Shown here piece after piece: positions 12,574-24,644 of a DNA stretch of 64,000 nucleotides. Each line of letters starts with the position of its first letter. The stretch's first letter is position 1. The stretch comes from Pegoplata infirma (taxonomy: Eukaryota; Arthropoda; Insecta; Diptera; Anthomyiidae). The notes under the pieces were generated by a model. That model searched no databases, was not told the DNA's origin, and saw only the letters and a program-made list of their open reading frames with translations. Location of the stretch: the NCBI GenBank assembly GCA_963921195.1, contig OY992538.1:15400330-15464329 (forward strand), written 5' to 3'. The position numbers and the translations under genes were made by a program.

Positions 12574-15500
12574 TCATCGTTCTTCTAATATGACCGTCTC
12601 TTGAGGATATAATTTCAATGCTTGTAATGTTTGTTGGTTATCAATCGATGTTAAGTCTCTACGTGGCCAACTGGATATTAATTTAAATTCATCAATTAAG
12701 AAACCATTCGAAGCCACATAATTTAATAAATCCTAAAATATAATCAAAATTATTTTTGTATACATTTGTAGTTATTGAAATTTTGAATAACTTACTTGTA
12801 ATGTATTATTTCCATAAAATCTACGTACTAAAAAGTCTCCAGTTGGTTTACGTACACGTATTTTAGTGATATTCGATTCCGTTTCAGATGGTTCTTTGGG
12901 TAATGATTGTTCAGCCTAAAAAATTAAGAAAAAATGGATAAATAACAAAATAAAAATAAAAACAAGTAAAAAAGTTAAATTCGACCTTGCCGAATGTAGT
13001 GATACCCTCCACAATTTCAAAAAGATTATTGCAAAAAACTTTATTTAAAAGGAAATTACTTTTAAAAAAAAATTTTTTTTGAAAAAAAAATTCCGCAAAA
13101 AAAAAATTTTGGTGAAAAAATCCGCTATTTTTTTCTTTTGTCAAAAATTATGTTCGTACTTGTTTAAATACCATTTGGTGTTCAATTATGTTCACATATG
13201 TCAACCAGAAGCCGAATGAAAGCATTTTGTATTTTTAGGTTATGTTGAATGTACTGAAATTTTTATGGTGTGTTTACATTTTCGTTCATAACTTTTGAAC
13301 CGCTGAACCGATATCGCTCAAATGCAATACCAAACTTCTCACGATAAATATGTTAAGTTTCAGTCATCTCAGTGTAATATTTTGTCCGTGACAGCATTTT
13401 CCACAGACAGCCAGACAGACGGACATCGCTAGAATGTCTTAAAATCGATCGGGCATCATGAATATAAGGGGTGGTCCAATAACTGGTATCTTTTTAAAAC
13501 ATGCAATGAAATGAACAATACTCAATAGTTTTGAAACCTTATGGCTTTATTTGAAAGAGCAAACATTCCCGTTTTTTATGGCAAACGACTTCATTGATGC
13601 GTCTTCGGCTTGCTCCGCTGTATCGCGTTGTAGCGCAGTACTGCGCTGCCAAACTGCACGTTTTTCGAAAAAAAGTTTTTAACCGAAATAAGGCACTCAA
13701 ATGAGGTTATGTTAACAAACAAATTGGTACATCTTGGGATCGTAAAACTCGCAAGGTATTGTAAAGAATCCAATTCATCTATAGAAAGCAATAGATTTGA
13801 GTATCAGCATCATTACACAATATTTTCAAAAATACAGCTGAAACTCCCATTTTCGTCAAAGATGAGCGCTACATAGACATGATTACCGACTTTTTGTTGG
13901 CCGTAATAGAATATACCAACTTGGATGACATTTATTTTCAGAAGGATGTCGCAATATGTCCCACAGTCCATCAAACAATCGATATTTTGCGCACTTAGTT
14001 CGGAAATCGTGTTTTTCGCCATATTCGCGGTGACAATTGATCACTTCAGAGCTGCCGATTAAAAACTTTAAAATTTTTTTTGAGGGGTCTCGTTAAAGAT
14101 TCATGCAACATGGGAAATCCAGAAATGTTCTAGGCCCATTCGACGAATATCGTTCAAGCCATTCGTGAGATAGAACCAGAAACATTAGAAAAATGGGTGC
14201 CGAGAATGAGCTACTGCGGAGCTAACCCAGGCAACCGCATGAATGAAGTCGTTTGCCATAAATAATGAGAATATTTGCTCTTTCAAATAAAGCCATAAGG
14301 TTTCAAAACTATTGAGTATTGTTCATTTCATTGCATGTTTTAAAAAGATACCAGTTATTGGACCACCCTGTATATACTTTATGGGGTCCCAGATCGATAT
14401 TTCGATGAGTTACAAACGAAATGACAAACTTATATATACCCTCTATCACTAAGTGGAGGGTATAAAAACACCAGTTAAACCTGGTCAGAAATGAAATGTT
14501 TACCAAGAAAGCATTTAAAGTCCAATTTGGAGTAATAATTGTTCTTTTTTCAAAATTATGTACCAATGTTTTGTATTGATCGAAATTTTATTCCATCACG
14601 AATCTAGATCCGTTTTGGATCCAGATTTGGAATCAGCATTAAAAAGTATTTCGAAAAAAGTGGTCGATTCCAGACGCATCATAAAATTTCACAAACAAAG
14701 CTCTTTAAAATGCACAAGAATACGTTTTTATCAACTTTGCCTTAAATTTTCTCAAAAACCTAACGTACTAGAAAAATTTGGAACCCAGATTCGGAATCAG
14801 CCTCGGAAAATCAATAGAAAACGAACTGTCAGTTCCCAGACTCAGCCAAAACACTTCAGAAATTAGAGTTGGGAATCCCGAGAAATTAACAACTGCACAG
14901 TGATTGCGGAGCACATTGGTTAAAGAGTGTCCGAAATTCATTTTTTTCATGTTAGCCGATATGGATAATTTTTTGGTATTTTGTTGTCAGATATCTGAAT
15001 ATTATGATTCCGTAATATTAGGCTGATATATTAATTATTTGTTTGGACAGACACGCTCAAAGTTCATATATGTTTGCTTGTTTAAAATGGCATGCAAATT
15101 TACTGTATATTCAATCTTTTGTTACAATCATAGTAAACTTATCTTTTGACTTTGTTGTATATTTTCGTAAATGAAAATTGTCATGGATGAGATTTGCAAT
15201 AAAAAAAGTTGTAAAAAGTGCCATATAAAAAATTTCGTAGAACAAAATATAAACAACATCAAAATTTCAATGTTCATCAACTTCAGTGGACTGCATCTTT
15301 TTAGCGCTGTGAAGCGCTGTTTAACGAAAGATGCCAAATTACAGCTTGAAGTCTCAGCTAAAAGTAAAAAAAAAAATTCAGCTGCTCCTACCTGCTCCTT
15401 TCCAAAAAAAACAGTAAAAACTATAAAATAATTAATAACAAAACATAATTGTCGTTCATGCTTCAGAAACTCTGATTTTTATACCCTCCAACCACAGTAG

Positions 15501-18500
15501 GGGTATACTCACTTTGTCATTCCGTGTGTAACACATCGAAATATCGGTCGGGGACCCCACAAAGTATATATAATATTGATCCATGATAGAATCTAAGACA
15601 TTCTAGCGATGTCCGTCCGTCCGTCCGTCTGTAGAAATAACGATGCAGTCCAAACAAAAAGAGCTAGACCCCTGAAATTGGGCAAGAATATTTCTTATGT
15701 TACTGGTAAGGTTAAGTTCGAAGATGGACAAAATCGGAACAGGGGGAAAAAGTTCCCCCTTGAAGAACTAAAACGACCCCTGAAAAATACGATATTTTTA
15801 CGAGTTTTTTTTTCAATTTTTGCTCAACAAATGTAACATTTGTATGCCATATTATGTTCATAGACCTGCACTTGGATCAAGGGGGTTAGAAAATTCGATT
15901 TTTTACAGGCCGCCCCCTTTTGGGTGCGTGGTTATAGAAATTAATTTAAACGATAACAATTTATTATTTAAGCGTAAATATCATTAATAAATAATTGTAA
16001 ACATATATAGCGGGATACAGGAGTCCCGCACCAACTCCGCCGACCTCCCCACAAAAAAAGGACGCCCCTGCGATTTATTTTTTTATTTTAAACGTGTTGG
16101 AGGGTGTAAAAGATTCGACAGAGCCGAATTTAATACTCTTACTTGTTTCTATTTGTTTTTTCTATGGGAGGTGGGCGTAAAAGTGGGCGGATCAGGTATA
16201 TATTTTCAGGAGCCCATTCTACAATTATAATATTTATTTTTTGTGAAAATTGAGTTGATGCATTAAAAATCAAGGGAGTTATGCCACTTTTTCAATACAA
16301 GTTGTATGGGAAGTGAGCGTAAAAGTGGGCGGACATTTTTCAAATTTCACACAAATGATTCTGAGTGTTTAAAAATGATATGTACCAAAAAACAATGCCG
16401 TAGGTCAAAATTTAATTTTCACTTTGTATGGGAGGTGGGCGTAAAAGTGGGCGGATCATTTTGATTTTTGCATTTTTTTCTTGATTCAAACAAAAAATGC
16501 CTATGTGCCAAGTTTCATTGTCCTTCGACAACTTCTTCTATTTTTAGCCGCTCGTTCTATGAACATCAACCAATGTGCGGAGGGACCTTAAGTGATGGAA
16601 TTTTTTTTCTTTAATAAAAGTATTTGTATATTTTTCTAACACAACAATAAAAAAATGTGTTTTAAATTTACCAAAATTTAAGGTTTTAAAAATTTGTTCG
16701 CGACCCCCCCTGAAACTCTTCCGTGACCACCTAAGGGGTTTCGACCCACCGTTTGAGAACCATTGATCTACACCATTTCCAATTGTATTTTAAAATTTTC
16801 CAAATGTATTTTAAAATTGTCCAAATGAATTTTAAGATTGTCCAAATGTATTTTAAATTATCCAAATGTATTTTAAAATTGTCCAAATGTATTTTAAAAT
16901 TGTCCAAATGTATTCTTAAATTGACCAAATGTATTTTAAAATTGCCCAAATATAGTTTAAAATTTTCCAAATGTGCTTTAAAATTGTCCAATTGTATTTT
17001 AAAAATTTCCAAATGTATTTTCAAAATTGTCCAAATGTATTTTAAAATTGTCCAAATGCATTTAAAAACTGTCCAAATGTATTTTAAAATTGTCTAAAAG
17101 TATTTTAAAATTGTCCAAATGTATTTTAAAATTGCCCAAATGTATTTTAAAATCGTCAAAATGTATTTTAAAATTTTCCAAATACATTTAAAAATTGTCC
17201 AAATTAATTTTAAAATTTTCCAAATATAAATCAAAAAATCATTTGTATTTAAAATGTTTAGACATTGGTGGAGGGTATTCATTGATTATATCAAGTCGAA
17301 TTTAATTTTCTTACTTGTTTTTATATAAAATTCTTAAATACTTTTCCTCGATAGTATAGTGATTAGTATCACAAGCCTTAAAATGGTTTAAAAACTTACC
17401 ACTAATCTAATTGATTCTCGTCTAGCATCTTCTTCAGCCCTTTCGGATTCTACACGTTGACGTTCAGCCGCTAAAGCAGCTTCTTTTTGACGTTTAGCAG
17501 CTTCCTTGGCAATATCAGCTTGTAAGGTTTCTTCATAAGCCATGTCTTGTTCTGCTTTAACTTGATCTCGTGCAGCACGAGCATCTTCTTCGCCAATCTC
17601 AACTTGTAAATGTTCATTATACATTTCAACAGATTCCAAAAGACGTGATAGTAAATCATCCAAGCCAACATCGCCTTTAAAAAAAAAATAATTTTAGCTG
17701 AGGTTAAAAATATAAATTAATTTTAAACATACCATGAATCACAGATAAAATTTCACACGAAGTACGACCTGATAAACGACTTTTACCAATTACCAATATT
17801 GAAGGTAATTTATCTACGGATATATTACGAACAGTCATGGAAGCGGTATTGCTAATGCAACCCGTTACAGAAGATAACAATCTTAAAATAGAAATTAGAC
17901 AAATTATTTTAAAACTTTTAAGCCGTTTGTAATTATCAAGTAGGGAGACGACTTACAAATGTTTATTACTTTCATAGGTTAAATCCCAGCCATATACAAT
18001 AAAATTTTCAGCAAAGGTCTGTAAAATGCTTTCATGTTTCATTAAACGATCACAGAAAACATTTGTAAAAATACTATCACCATGATGTAAATAAATAGCC
18101 AATAATTTACGCTTTAATTATAAAAAAAAAGAAATTAAAAAATTATTTCTGAAAAGAAAACTTTTAACAAATAACTACCTCCCTAGCAGGTTTATGACAG
18201 GCTTCTTTAAGAGCATCTTCTAAGCTGCCTGTAAAAAACATGGGCGATGGTTCACCAAATCGTTGTTTATAATTTTCAACAAACTGTAATGAGCCGGTAG
18301 TTTCACTATCAGTATTATTGGGTACTAAATTATAGGGATACAAAGAATTCAAAATTAAATTGTGATACATTTTTAGCCATTGTGTGTGTTATACTTACTT
18401 AAATGTCTTGTTGTGGATTGTACAGGTGGAGGATCTGTGAAAAATTCTTCACAGGCGTTAAAATCTGAAGCATCTTCAAATTCATCGGCTGAGCTATCAG

Positions 18501-21500
18501 TATCAAGACCAACAACACTTAAAAAAGAAAAAAACAACAGCATTAGTATAAGTTATTTTTGGCAGAAGTCTTGGTACGTCATTTGGTTGTAGTTCTTAAA
18601 TACTCTGCAGGAAATATGTGAACGGTCCATAATATGTAGGTTGTGATATGTCACACGGAATATAATATATTATTAACCCTCCGATGACTGATAAGGTCCC
18701 TAGGGACCTTTTTGGTTTTCGGAGATGCAGCATTTTAAGACGGCTTGATGGAATAGGACCAAACTCAGTGACATTTATGTGTGTGATGTTATAAAGCAGC
18801 TTAGTAAATTTCAACATGATTCCTGCATTTATTTATCATAATCGCGGGTTAAACAAATTACCTACGGGGATGACGTATAAGGTACCCAGGGACCTTTTAT
18901 ATCTTTTAGTGCATTTTGTTGACGTTTTATCTCTTTGTGTGAAATAATAGTGTACTAAAGAAGTTAAAATAATTCGAAAATGAGTCATAAGAGTCACTTT
19001 TGTGTTAGCGTGAGTAAAACGGGAGCATGTTTTTACTAATGTCCAACTAATGTGCAAGTGCGTCCAACGCATTTTGTTTCATAAAACGGCAACAAATGGT
19101 CTGGTTATCTACCACTATTTGTCGCACTCCCGCATATAATATTGTACAATTTGTTAGCATATTTTTTTGTTGGAGAGTTTTTTTAACCATGTTAGCTATA
19201 TTGGAACACTTGGTTGCAAAAAAAATCTCAATACAAGCTTTATTGAATTATTAGGTCCCTGGGGACCTTATACGTCATCAAACTTTGAAAAAATTACCAG
19301 TCATCGGAGGGTTAATATAAAAACTTTTGTGAGGAAATGTCTCAACCTAGAATACGTCACTTCTGACATGTTACTGGACTGGTCCCTTAGGAACACAACT
19401 ACACCATTTCCAATTATATTTTAAAATTCCCCACATGTATTTGAAAATTGTCCAAATGTATCTTAAAGTTGTCCAAAAAATTGTCAAAAAATGTGTCCGA
19501 GACTTTCGGAAAAACTATCAATTTCTTTTTATTCAAAATTCAGAACGTAGATATTTTTTTGCCTCCTTATTTTTTTTCTCTTTAAAACGCAAAAAAAAAT
19601 TGCCAAACAATTTTTGTGTCTGGATTTTCAATAATAAAAAATAATAATTTGATCCAATGATCAGTTTTTATTTATTTTTCCAATTTATTTACACATCATT
19701 TTTTAATAATTTAAACCTAAACGAGAACTGGTAACAATGACCGTCGTCTCGTTGTAGCGAAATTGACCAAGGGGTTTCATGGGAATCGAACCCACAACCC
19801 CCTGTTTCATATGTTAGCACGCTACCAACTAACCTACAGGGGCCCCTTGGATTTTCAATAAATTTTTTGATATTTTTTTTAAATTTGTGAAAAATCTTTT
19901 TATTCTAAAATAATTATTTAATGAAATTCTTTGTTCTAAAGGTAAAAAAAATTGTGTCTGGGACTTAAATTTTTTTGGACACATGCAAAATTTTCCAATT
20001 CTCACCTGTCACGTGAGTGTACCGTTTAAGTGATATGTACCGTTTTCTCCAGTCACGTGATAAGTAATTTCGGATCGACCGACACCCCGTTTCCTGCAGG
20101 GTTTTCACAGTTTTTTAAACTTTGTAAGAACATGTTGACGTATTTTCACGTAGAGTTAAAAAACTATTTTGTAATACTCACTTGTTACTTCTTGTAGTGG
20201 AAGTTGAAGTATTATTAGTAGTATTGCGTATTTTATCAGCAGCATTATGCAATATAAAATTGTGATTCAATTGTATGCCAGATTGCTAAAATTAAAGCAC
20301 AATAATATATTTTTTAATATCCTTCTTTCAAAATTTAGTTAGCAACTCCCCCCCAACTTACCGCTAATGTTGTTTCATTATCACAACCATGTGGCCAGCC
20401 AGTCCATTCTTGATGTCTTTCCGGTATATCCGTAACATAATAAACATTTGTTTTAACTTCTTGTACCGTTGTACGTCCCGAAAAACTTAATTCATGTCTT
20501 ACACCATTAGGCTGTTGAACAATATTTAGTAAGAAATTTTTCTCCAAACGATTAGAGACTTCATCGCTATAGAGACAAACAAACAAAAAAAAAACAATCA
20601 ATAAAGAAATAAAAATTTGCATTTTGTTAGCATCCCAGTTAGCACTTACTTTTCAAAATCCATATAACCTTCTTCTGTTAAATCAATTAATATTAACTCA
20701 TTTTCTCCTGATAAACCTAAGCTAGATAATTGTGTTGTTGGTATTTGAGCTTCATGTAATTTAGCAGGCGGCCAGCCGCGAATTGCTTGACGACATATGG
20801 GTACTCCAGTGGCATCGTGTACTTTCTTTTTTAATTGTTCTATAGTTTTTTAGGGGTTTCAATTAGATGTCTACATTTTTGTTTTAAAGTTTTTTATTAT
20901 TTACTTACCAATAGTGGCATTGGAGGGCAGTCGTATATCATAAATTTGTTGATCAAAGTGTATATTAAATATAATTTGTCTTAACAATGACGGTGCTGAT
21001 GATGATGTTGCAGTTCTATTTTCCGCAATATCCATATCTGAGGTGAGATCTATTATATCAGCATCTGATGATGTTGAAGCAACTGAAATAAGAAGAATTG
21101 GCTTAAGAATTTGGAGCAAAATTTTTTTGTTCTAAGAATTTCATAAAATTTTTACAATTTTTATACCAACAACTTTTCAAACCATAAAAAACACAATTGT
21201 AGTTCTGAAAAGCTTTTTTAAAAAATGAAGGGCTTACTGCAAGAACTTGATAAGCAACATTTTATTTTTTTGTGTTTTTCGCCTTCTGCTGATGTTCCAT
21301 TGACAGATTTTTGGCAGAAGTCTTTCTTTAACCCTTCGAATAAGTATAATGAGAATAAAAGTTCTGCAAAAGTTCTATTTTCTACATTATTTTAAAAGTT
21401 TTAAGACAAAAAGCACCATAAAATGAAATGTTGCTTATCAAGTTTTTACAATAAGCCCTTCAAATCTGAAAAACGACAATTGAAAAGAACTGATGATGAA

Positions 21501-24500
21501 GGCTGGCACCTTCTGAAAGCTGTTGTTGTTGTCACCACAAAATTACTAATAAATTTGGTATTTTTTCTCAAAAGCTTTTTGAAGTTATAATAAAAAAAAA
21601 ATTACGAGATTTAGAGCAAAAGACGTTTATAATTTTTTTCCAAGAATTTAATAAAATTTTTATAATTTTTATACCGACAATTTTTCAAACAATAGAAAAG
21701 ACCAGTTAAAAACTTTGGAAAAAAATACAATCAACAAGTAACAAGAGTTTTAAATTCCGCTGTGCCGAATCTTTTATACCCTCCAATATATAAAAAAAAT
21801 ACAGGGGCGTTTTTATGGGAGGGGGCTTCGGGGGAGGCAGTGGGGGACAACTCATCCTCTCGAAAAATGTTTACTAACTTATTTATTATGCTTTTTGCAC
21901 AAAAGTTATACAATTTTATCATTATTTAAATAATTTTTTTTTATATCCACGCCCTAAAAAGGGGTGCGGGCAAAACAAAAACTAAATTTTGTAGTCCTCC
22001 CGGTCTTAGTGCAGTACTCTGAACTTTTTCTTGCATAAACGTGTTTCATTTGTTTAACAAAAATGTAAAAAACACGCAAAAAAATTGTGTTTTTCAGATG
22101 TTGGTTTAGTTTCTTAAGGGGGAACTTTTTTCCCCTGGTCCGATTTTGCCCATTTACGAACTTAATTTGCCTAGAGCCATAAGACATATTCGTGCCAAAT
22201 TTCAGGAGGCTAGCTGTTTTATTTTTGACTGCATCGTACCATCTACAGACACACGGACGGACCTTCACAGAATGTCTCAGAATCGATCATGGATCAATAT
22301 ATGGGGCATTCCATGTGAAATCGGACACTTTAAAAACTTTTTTTTTTAGATTTTCCCAATTTGTTTACAGTTTTTAGTACCCTTCGAAAACTCCTACGTG
22401 GTAAATTTTCAGATTTTTTTGATGACCCGTTCAAAAGATATCGAATTTTGAAAAATTGGTAGTTTGTTCCTTTACTCAGATTTCTTTTAATCATAACTTC
22501 TTCAATTTATACTCTTCGTTTTTTTTGAAATTTTTTTGTGTAAAACTTCTATTAATTCTACAAATTTTTTGCCCAGGAGGATCGTGGAATAACGATTATT
22601 ACTATTTTTTAAAATTTTTTTAAAAATTTTTATTGTAATTTTCGAATCTTAAAATCATTTCTACTGCTCCAATGGTAAGTAATAGAGGGTTCCTTTATAA
22701 GACCGACCCCCATTAATTTTTACGTCTTAACATTTCTTTGGAACAAACTGATAACCTATCTCCAATTTCTAAGGGGGCTCCCACACAAAACGACATTTTT
22801 TAAAATTTGTTCCAACCGCTCTAACTGCCCTAATAGTGCCCTTAGAGCAACAAAATGTATGACCGACCCACAATATTTTTTAAGTCCAAACATTTTCTAT
22901 GAACACTCTTACCCTCTATCTTTAACTGTTAAGGCGGTCTCCATACAATTTTTTTTATTTTTTGTAAATTTGTTTTATTTTATCAGCTTCTACCGGTCCA
23001 AGGGTGCGTCCGAGAGGGGTCATTAGTGAGACCGACCCCCATTTATTTTTACCCTACAACATTTTTTCAAAACATACCTACGCCCTATCTCCACTCCCTA
23101 AGTAGGCTCCCATACAAATAACAGTTGGAGCAAATTTTATAAAAATGTAATTTTGTATGGGAGCCTACTTAGGGAGTGGAGATAGGGCGTAGGTATATTT
23201 TGAAAAAATGTTGTAGGGTAAAAATACTGATAAATTTTGTATTTTTTGAAAGCCTTTTAAAGTTAAGTTTGATCGTTGGTTTTCTGGAGTTCAAGGTCAA
23301 AAAACCTCGGCTGGTTCCTTAGGATGCGTCCATTTTGATGTGGGTAATTAAAGAGGATTTTTGAATAATGTGGCAACATTTCACAATCAGGGCCAATGTC
23401 GGTTTTAGGTATGGCGGTGCCCTTGGGCACACAATAATTTGGGGTCCCATTGGAATGTAAAAGTCTCATGACAAGATAAAACTTTTTTTCTGAATTTATA
23501 TTAATTAAAGTTAAGTTCTTAAATTTTTATTTGGGGAAAATGTTTAATAATCTGAGACTTTAGAATTTGAGATTTTTTCTATACTAAATCGTATTAGAAT
23601 CTGAGATTTTTTCTATACTAAAAACGTCTTAGAATCTGAGACTTTTTCTAAAAGAAAAATGTCTCAGAGTTTGTGACTTTTTCTTTAGGAAAAATGTATT
23701 TTTTAATAGGAAAAATGTCTTAGAATTTGGGACTTTGTTTATAGGAAAAATGTTTCAGACGTTCTATAAGCAAAATGACTCAGAATCTGCGACTTTTTCT
23801 GTAGAAAAAATGCATTTGAATCTAAGACTCTTTTTATAGAAAAAATGTCTCAGAATCTGAAACTTTTTCTATATAAAAAATGTCTCAGAATCTGAAATGT
23901 GGAAAAATGTCGTAGAATCTGAGACTTTTCTCATACAGATTTAGACTTTTTCTATACTATCAAAGGAATTTACTGTCAGTTTAATTTACTTTGATAACAT
24001 AGACAATTATTCGGAATAGACCACCATCACTAAAATAATGACATATTAACTTTTTAAACCAACAACAAATTTCTAAAAGTCATCATTAATCATCAAAGCG
24101 TTGTCAATTTTCTACAGAATAGGTACCTATTTATCTATGAATTATTTAATATTGTAAATTAGATTTTTGTAACGAACCTGGAACGAATGCACTTTCGGCA
24201 GCTGAACTTCCAAGGTTATTTGTGGAGGCATTTTTTAGCCAGCGTGGGCAACTTTTTGATGATGGACCAGGAGCAGTAGAATATGTATTTAATGCTGAGC
24301 TACTACTCGCATTGCGACTCAATAGAACATTATCGGCTCTCAGAACTGGAACAGAAACCACCGGAGGTGTTACTGGTGTATGATCTTCCTGAGGGATAAC
24401 ACGTTGAATAGCAGCCTAAAAAGAAGTAGAAAATATTAATAAAAAGAATATAAGACAATCCATAAAAGGAGCTTACCATTAAATCCCAATTACATTCTTC

Positions 24501-24644
24501 CAAATGGGAAAAGGCTTCTCCAACGTCATCTATGCCCGTTATACTCTATACAAAAACATTGTTAAACAATTGAAAATTATTAATTAACGTTATTAAAAAA
24601 AATACCTGAAAATTAGCCAATATTTCTTCTTTGTTTTCAGACAT
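12574..24644 (-). CDS. casp: Caspar, FAF1-family UBA/UBL/UAS/UBX protein (complete, 14 coding exons)
   Basis: Exons, high to low: 24644-24606, 24545-24477, 24415-24178, 21082-20909, 20839-20650, 20566-20362, 20285-20182, 18517-18399, 18324-18179, 18111-17957, 17881-17733, 17674-17400, 12915-12796, 12732-12574. All phases fit, giving 2142 nt and 713 aa. UBA ~1-40 (ITGIDDVGEAFSHLEECNWD); Ser-rich linker; UBL-1 ~150-235; UBL-2 ~240-305; acidic linker; thioredoxin-like UAS ~380-530 (RKLLAIYLHHGDSIFTNVF); Glu/Arg/Ala coiled coil ~535-620; UBX ~632-713. Length fits FAF1 proteins (about 650-700 aa). In Drosophila, Caspar restrains Imd/Relish signalling by limiting Dredd-dependent cleavage, and the UBX domain binds VCP/TER94. 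The start ATG opens the first exon and begins the UBA. The UBX loop reads SSWPRRD where FAF1 typically has FPR. Confidence 0.95.
12959..14466. mobile_element. Dispersed repeat family A, split by a mariner-type element
   Basis: Begins with AACAAGTAAAAAAGTTAAAT and GATACCCTCCAC, ends CACTAAGTGGAGGGTATAA. Apart from the mariner it is the same element as 48032-48709. It carries a short CAGACAGACGGACATCG tract at ~13408-13428. Relatives occur at 15476-16146, 21760-22310, 58236-59069 and 62848-63510. It is non-autonomous; the class is uncertain. Confidence 0.7.
13467..14370 (+). pseudogene. Decayed Tc1/mariner-type transposon
   Basis: About 110-bp inverted repeats (AGGGGTGGTCCAATAACTGG at left; GGACCACCCTG closing right) enclose broken plus-strand transposase text (DDIYFQKDVAICPTVHQTID, then a LRT.FGNRV stretch). 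TA duplicates at 13465-13466 and 14371-14372; removing the insert restores GAATATATATAC, as in the family A copy near 48610. Many stops; 904 bp. Confidence 0.75.
14467..15475. other. Unassigned intronic DNA
   Basis: No gene or clear element. The phrase at 14600-14640 (GATTTGGAATCAGCAT) recurs loosely in the hAT element at 40200-40330. The ORFs at 14558-14866 and 15171-15431 have no domain and no splice logic with caspar. Confidence 0.4.
15476..16775. repeat. Reverse family A-like copy plus GTGGGCGTAAAAGTGGGCGG repeats
   Basis: 15476-16146 starts with ATACCCTCCAACCACAGTAG and ends GAATTTAATACTCTTACTTG, i.e. a reverse family relative with a CCGTCCGTCCGTCCGTCTG tract at 15610. 16147-16775 repeats GGGAGGTGGGCGTAAAAG three times. 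Confidence 0.6.
16775..17232. repeat. 21-bp tandem repeat in caspar intron
   Basis: About 22 copies of CCAAATGTATTTTAAAATTG(T). The unit is 21 bp, so both strands stay open and give false 7-residue-repeat ORFs. Two or three more units lie at 19405-19475, after the same CACCATTTCCAATT lead-in. Confidence 0.9.
17345..17370 (+). tRNA. tRNA-Asp-like 5' half (relic)
   Basis: TCCTCGATAGTATAGTG then ATTAGTATC matches the 5' acceptor strand, D arm and A box of eukaryotic tRNA-Asp as I recall it, with one change (GTGGTT to GTGATT). The anticodon and T arm do not follow, so it is a fragment, not a functional gene. Confidence 0.55.
18677..19311. mobile_element. piggyBac-type MITE, 635 bp
   Basis: Perfect 14-bp inverted ends CCCTCCGATGACTG, flanked on both sides by TTAA (18673-18676, 19312-19315), the signature of piggyBac elements. 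Near each end sits the palindrome GGTCCCTAGGGACC or a close variant, also at ~18880. No transposase. It lies in the caspar intron between 20182 and 18517. Confidence 0.85.
19771..19846 (-). tRNA. tRNA-like sequence (probably pseudogene)
   Basis: On the minus strand, GTAGGTTAGTTGGTAGCG resembles a D arm/A box, and GTGGGTTCGATTCCCA is a good T arm/B box. The outer CCAAGGGG and CCCCTTGG can pair. The anticodon stem does not form well, so I read a tRNA pseudogene or a tRNA-derived SINE head. Confidence 0.5.
21228..21470. mobile_element. Small foldback MITE in caspar intron
   Basis: GAAGGGCTTACTGCAAGAAC... ACTTGATAAGCAACATTT at 21228-21262 is mirrored by AAATGTTGCTTATCAAGT...AATAAGCCCTTC at 21428-21466. 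The surrounding intron text at 21120-21190 recurs directly at 21600-21700. Non-coding. Confidence 0.6.
21760..22670. repeat. Reverse family A relative and unassigned intron DNA
   Basis: Positions 21770-22310 carry the ATACCCTCC start and the GGACGGACC/AGAATGTCT text of the family A relatives. Positions 22310-22670 show no gene; GGGCATTCCATGTGAAATCG suggests another old repeat. Confidence 0.5.
22670..23230. repeat. Foldback-element relative with a near-perfect hairpin
   Basis: Related to the foldback element at 8282-10325. Positions 23080-23120 and 23156-23197 are reverse complements (CACTCCCTAAGTAGGCTCCC), and pairing extends over about 70 bp per arm (23048-23120 with 23154-23226) around a ~32-nt loop. 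Confidence 0.75.
23560..23955. repeat. ~36-bp imperfect tandem repeat
   Basis: About ten copies of a unit containing AGAATCTGAGACTTTTTCTA and GAAAAATGTC, strongly diverged. Located in the third caspar intron. Confidence 0.75.

Noticed and set aside
16731..17282. Open frames on both strands with 7-residue repeats
   Set aside because: The 21-bp tandem repeat (a multiple of three) keeps frames open.
17471..17671. ORF overlapping caspar exon 12 in another frame
   Set aside because: Shadow of the coiled-coil exon 17400-17674.
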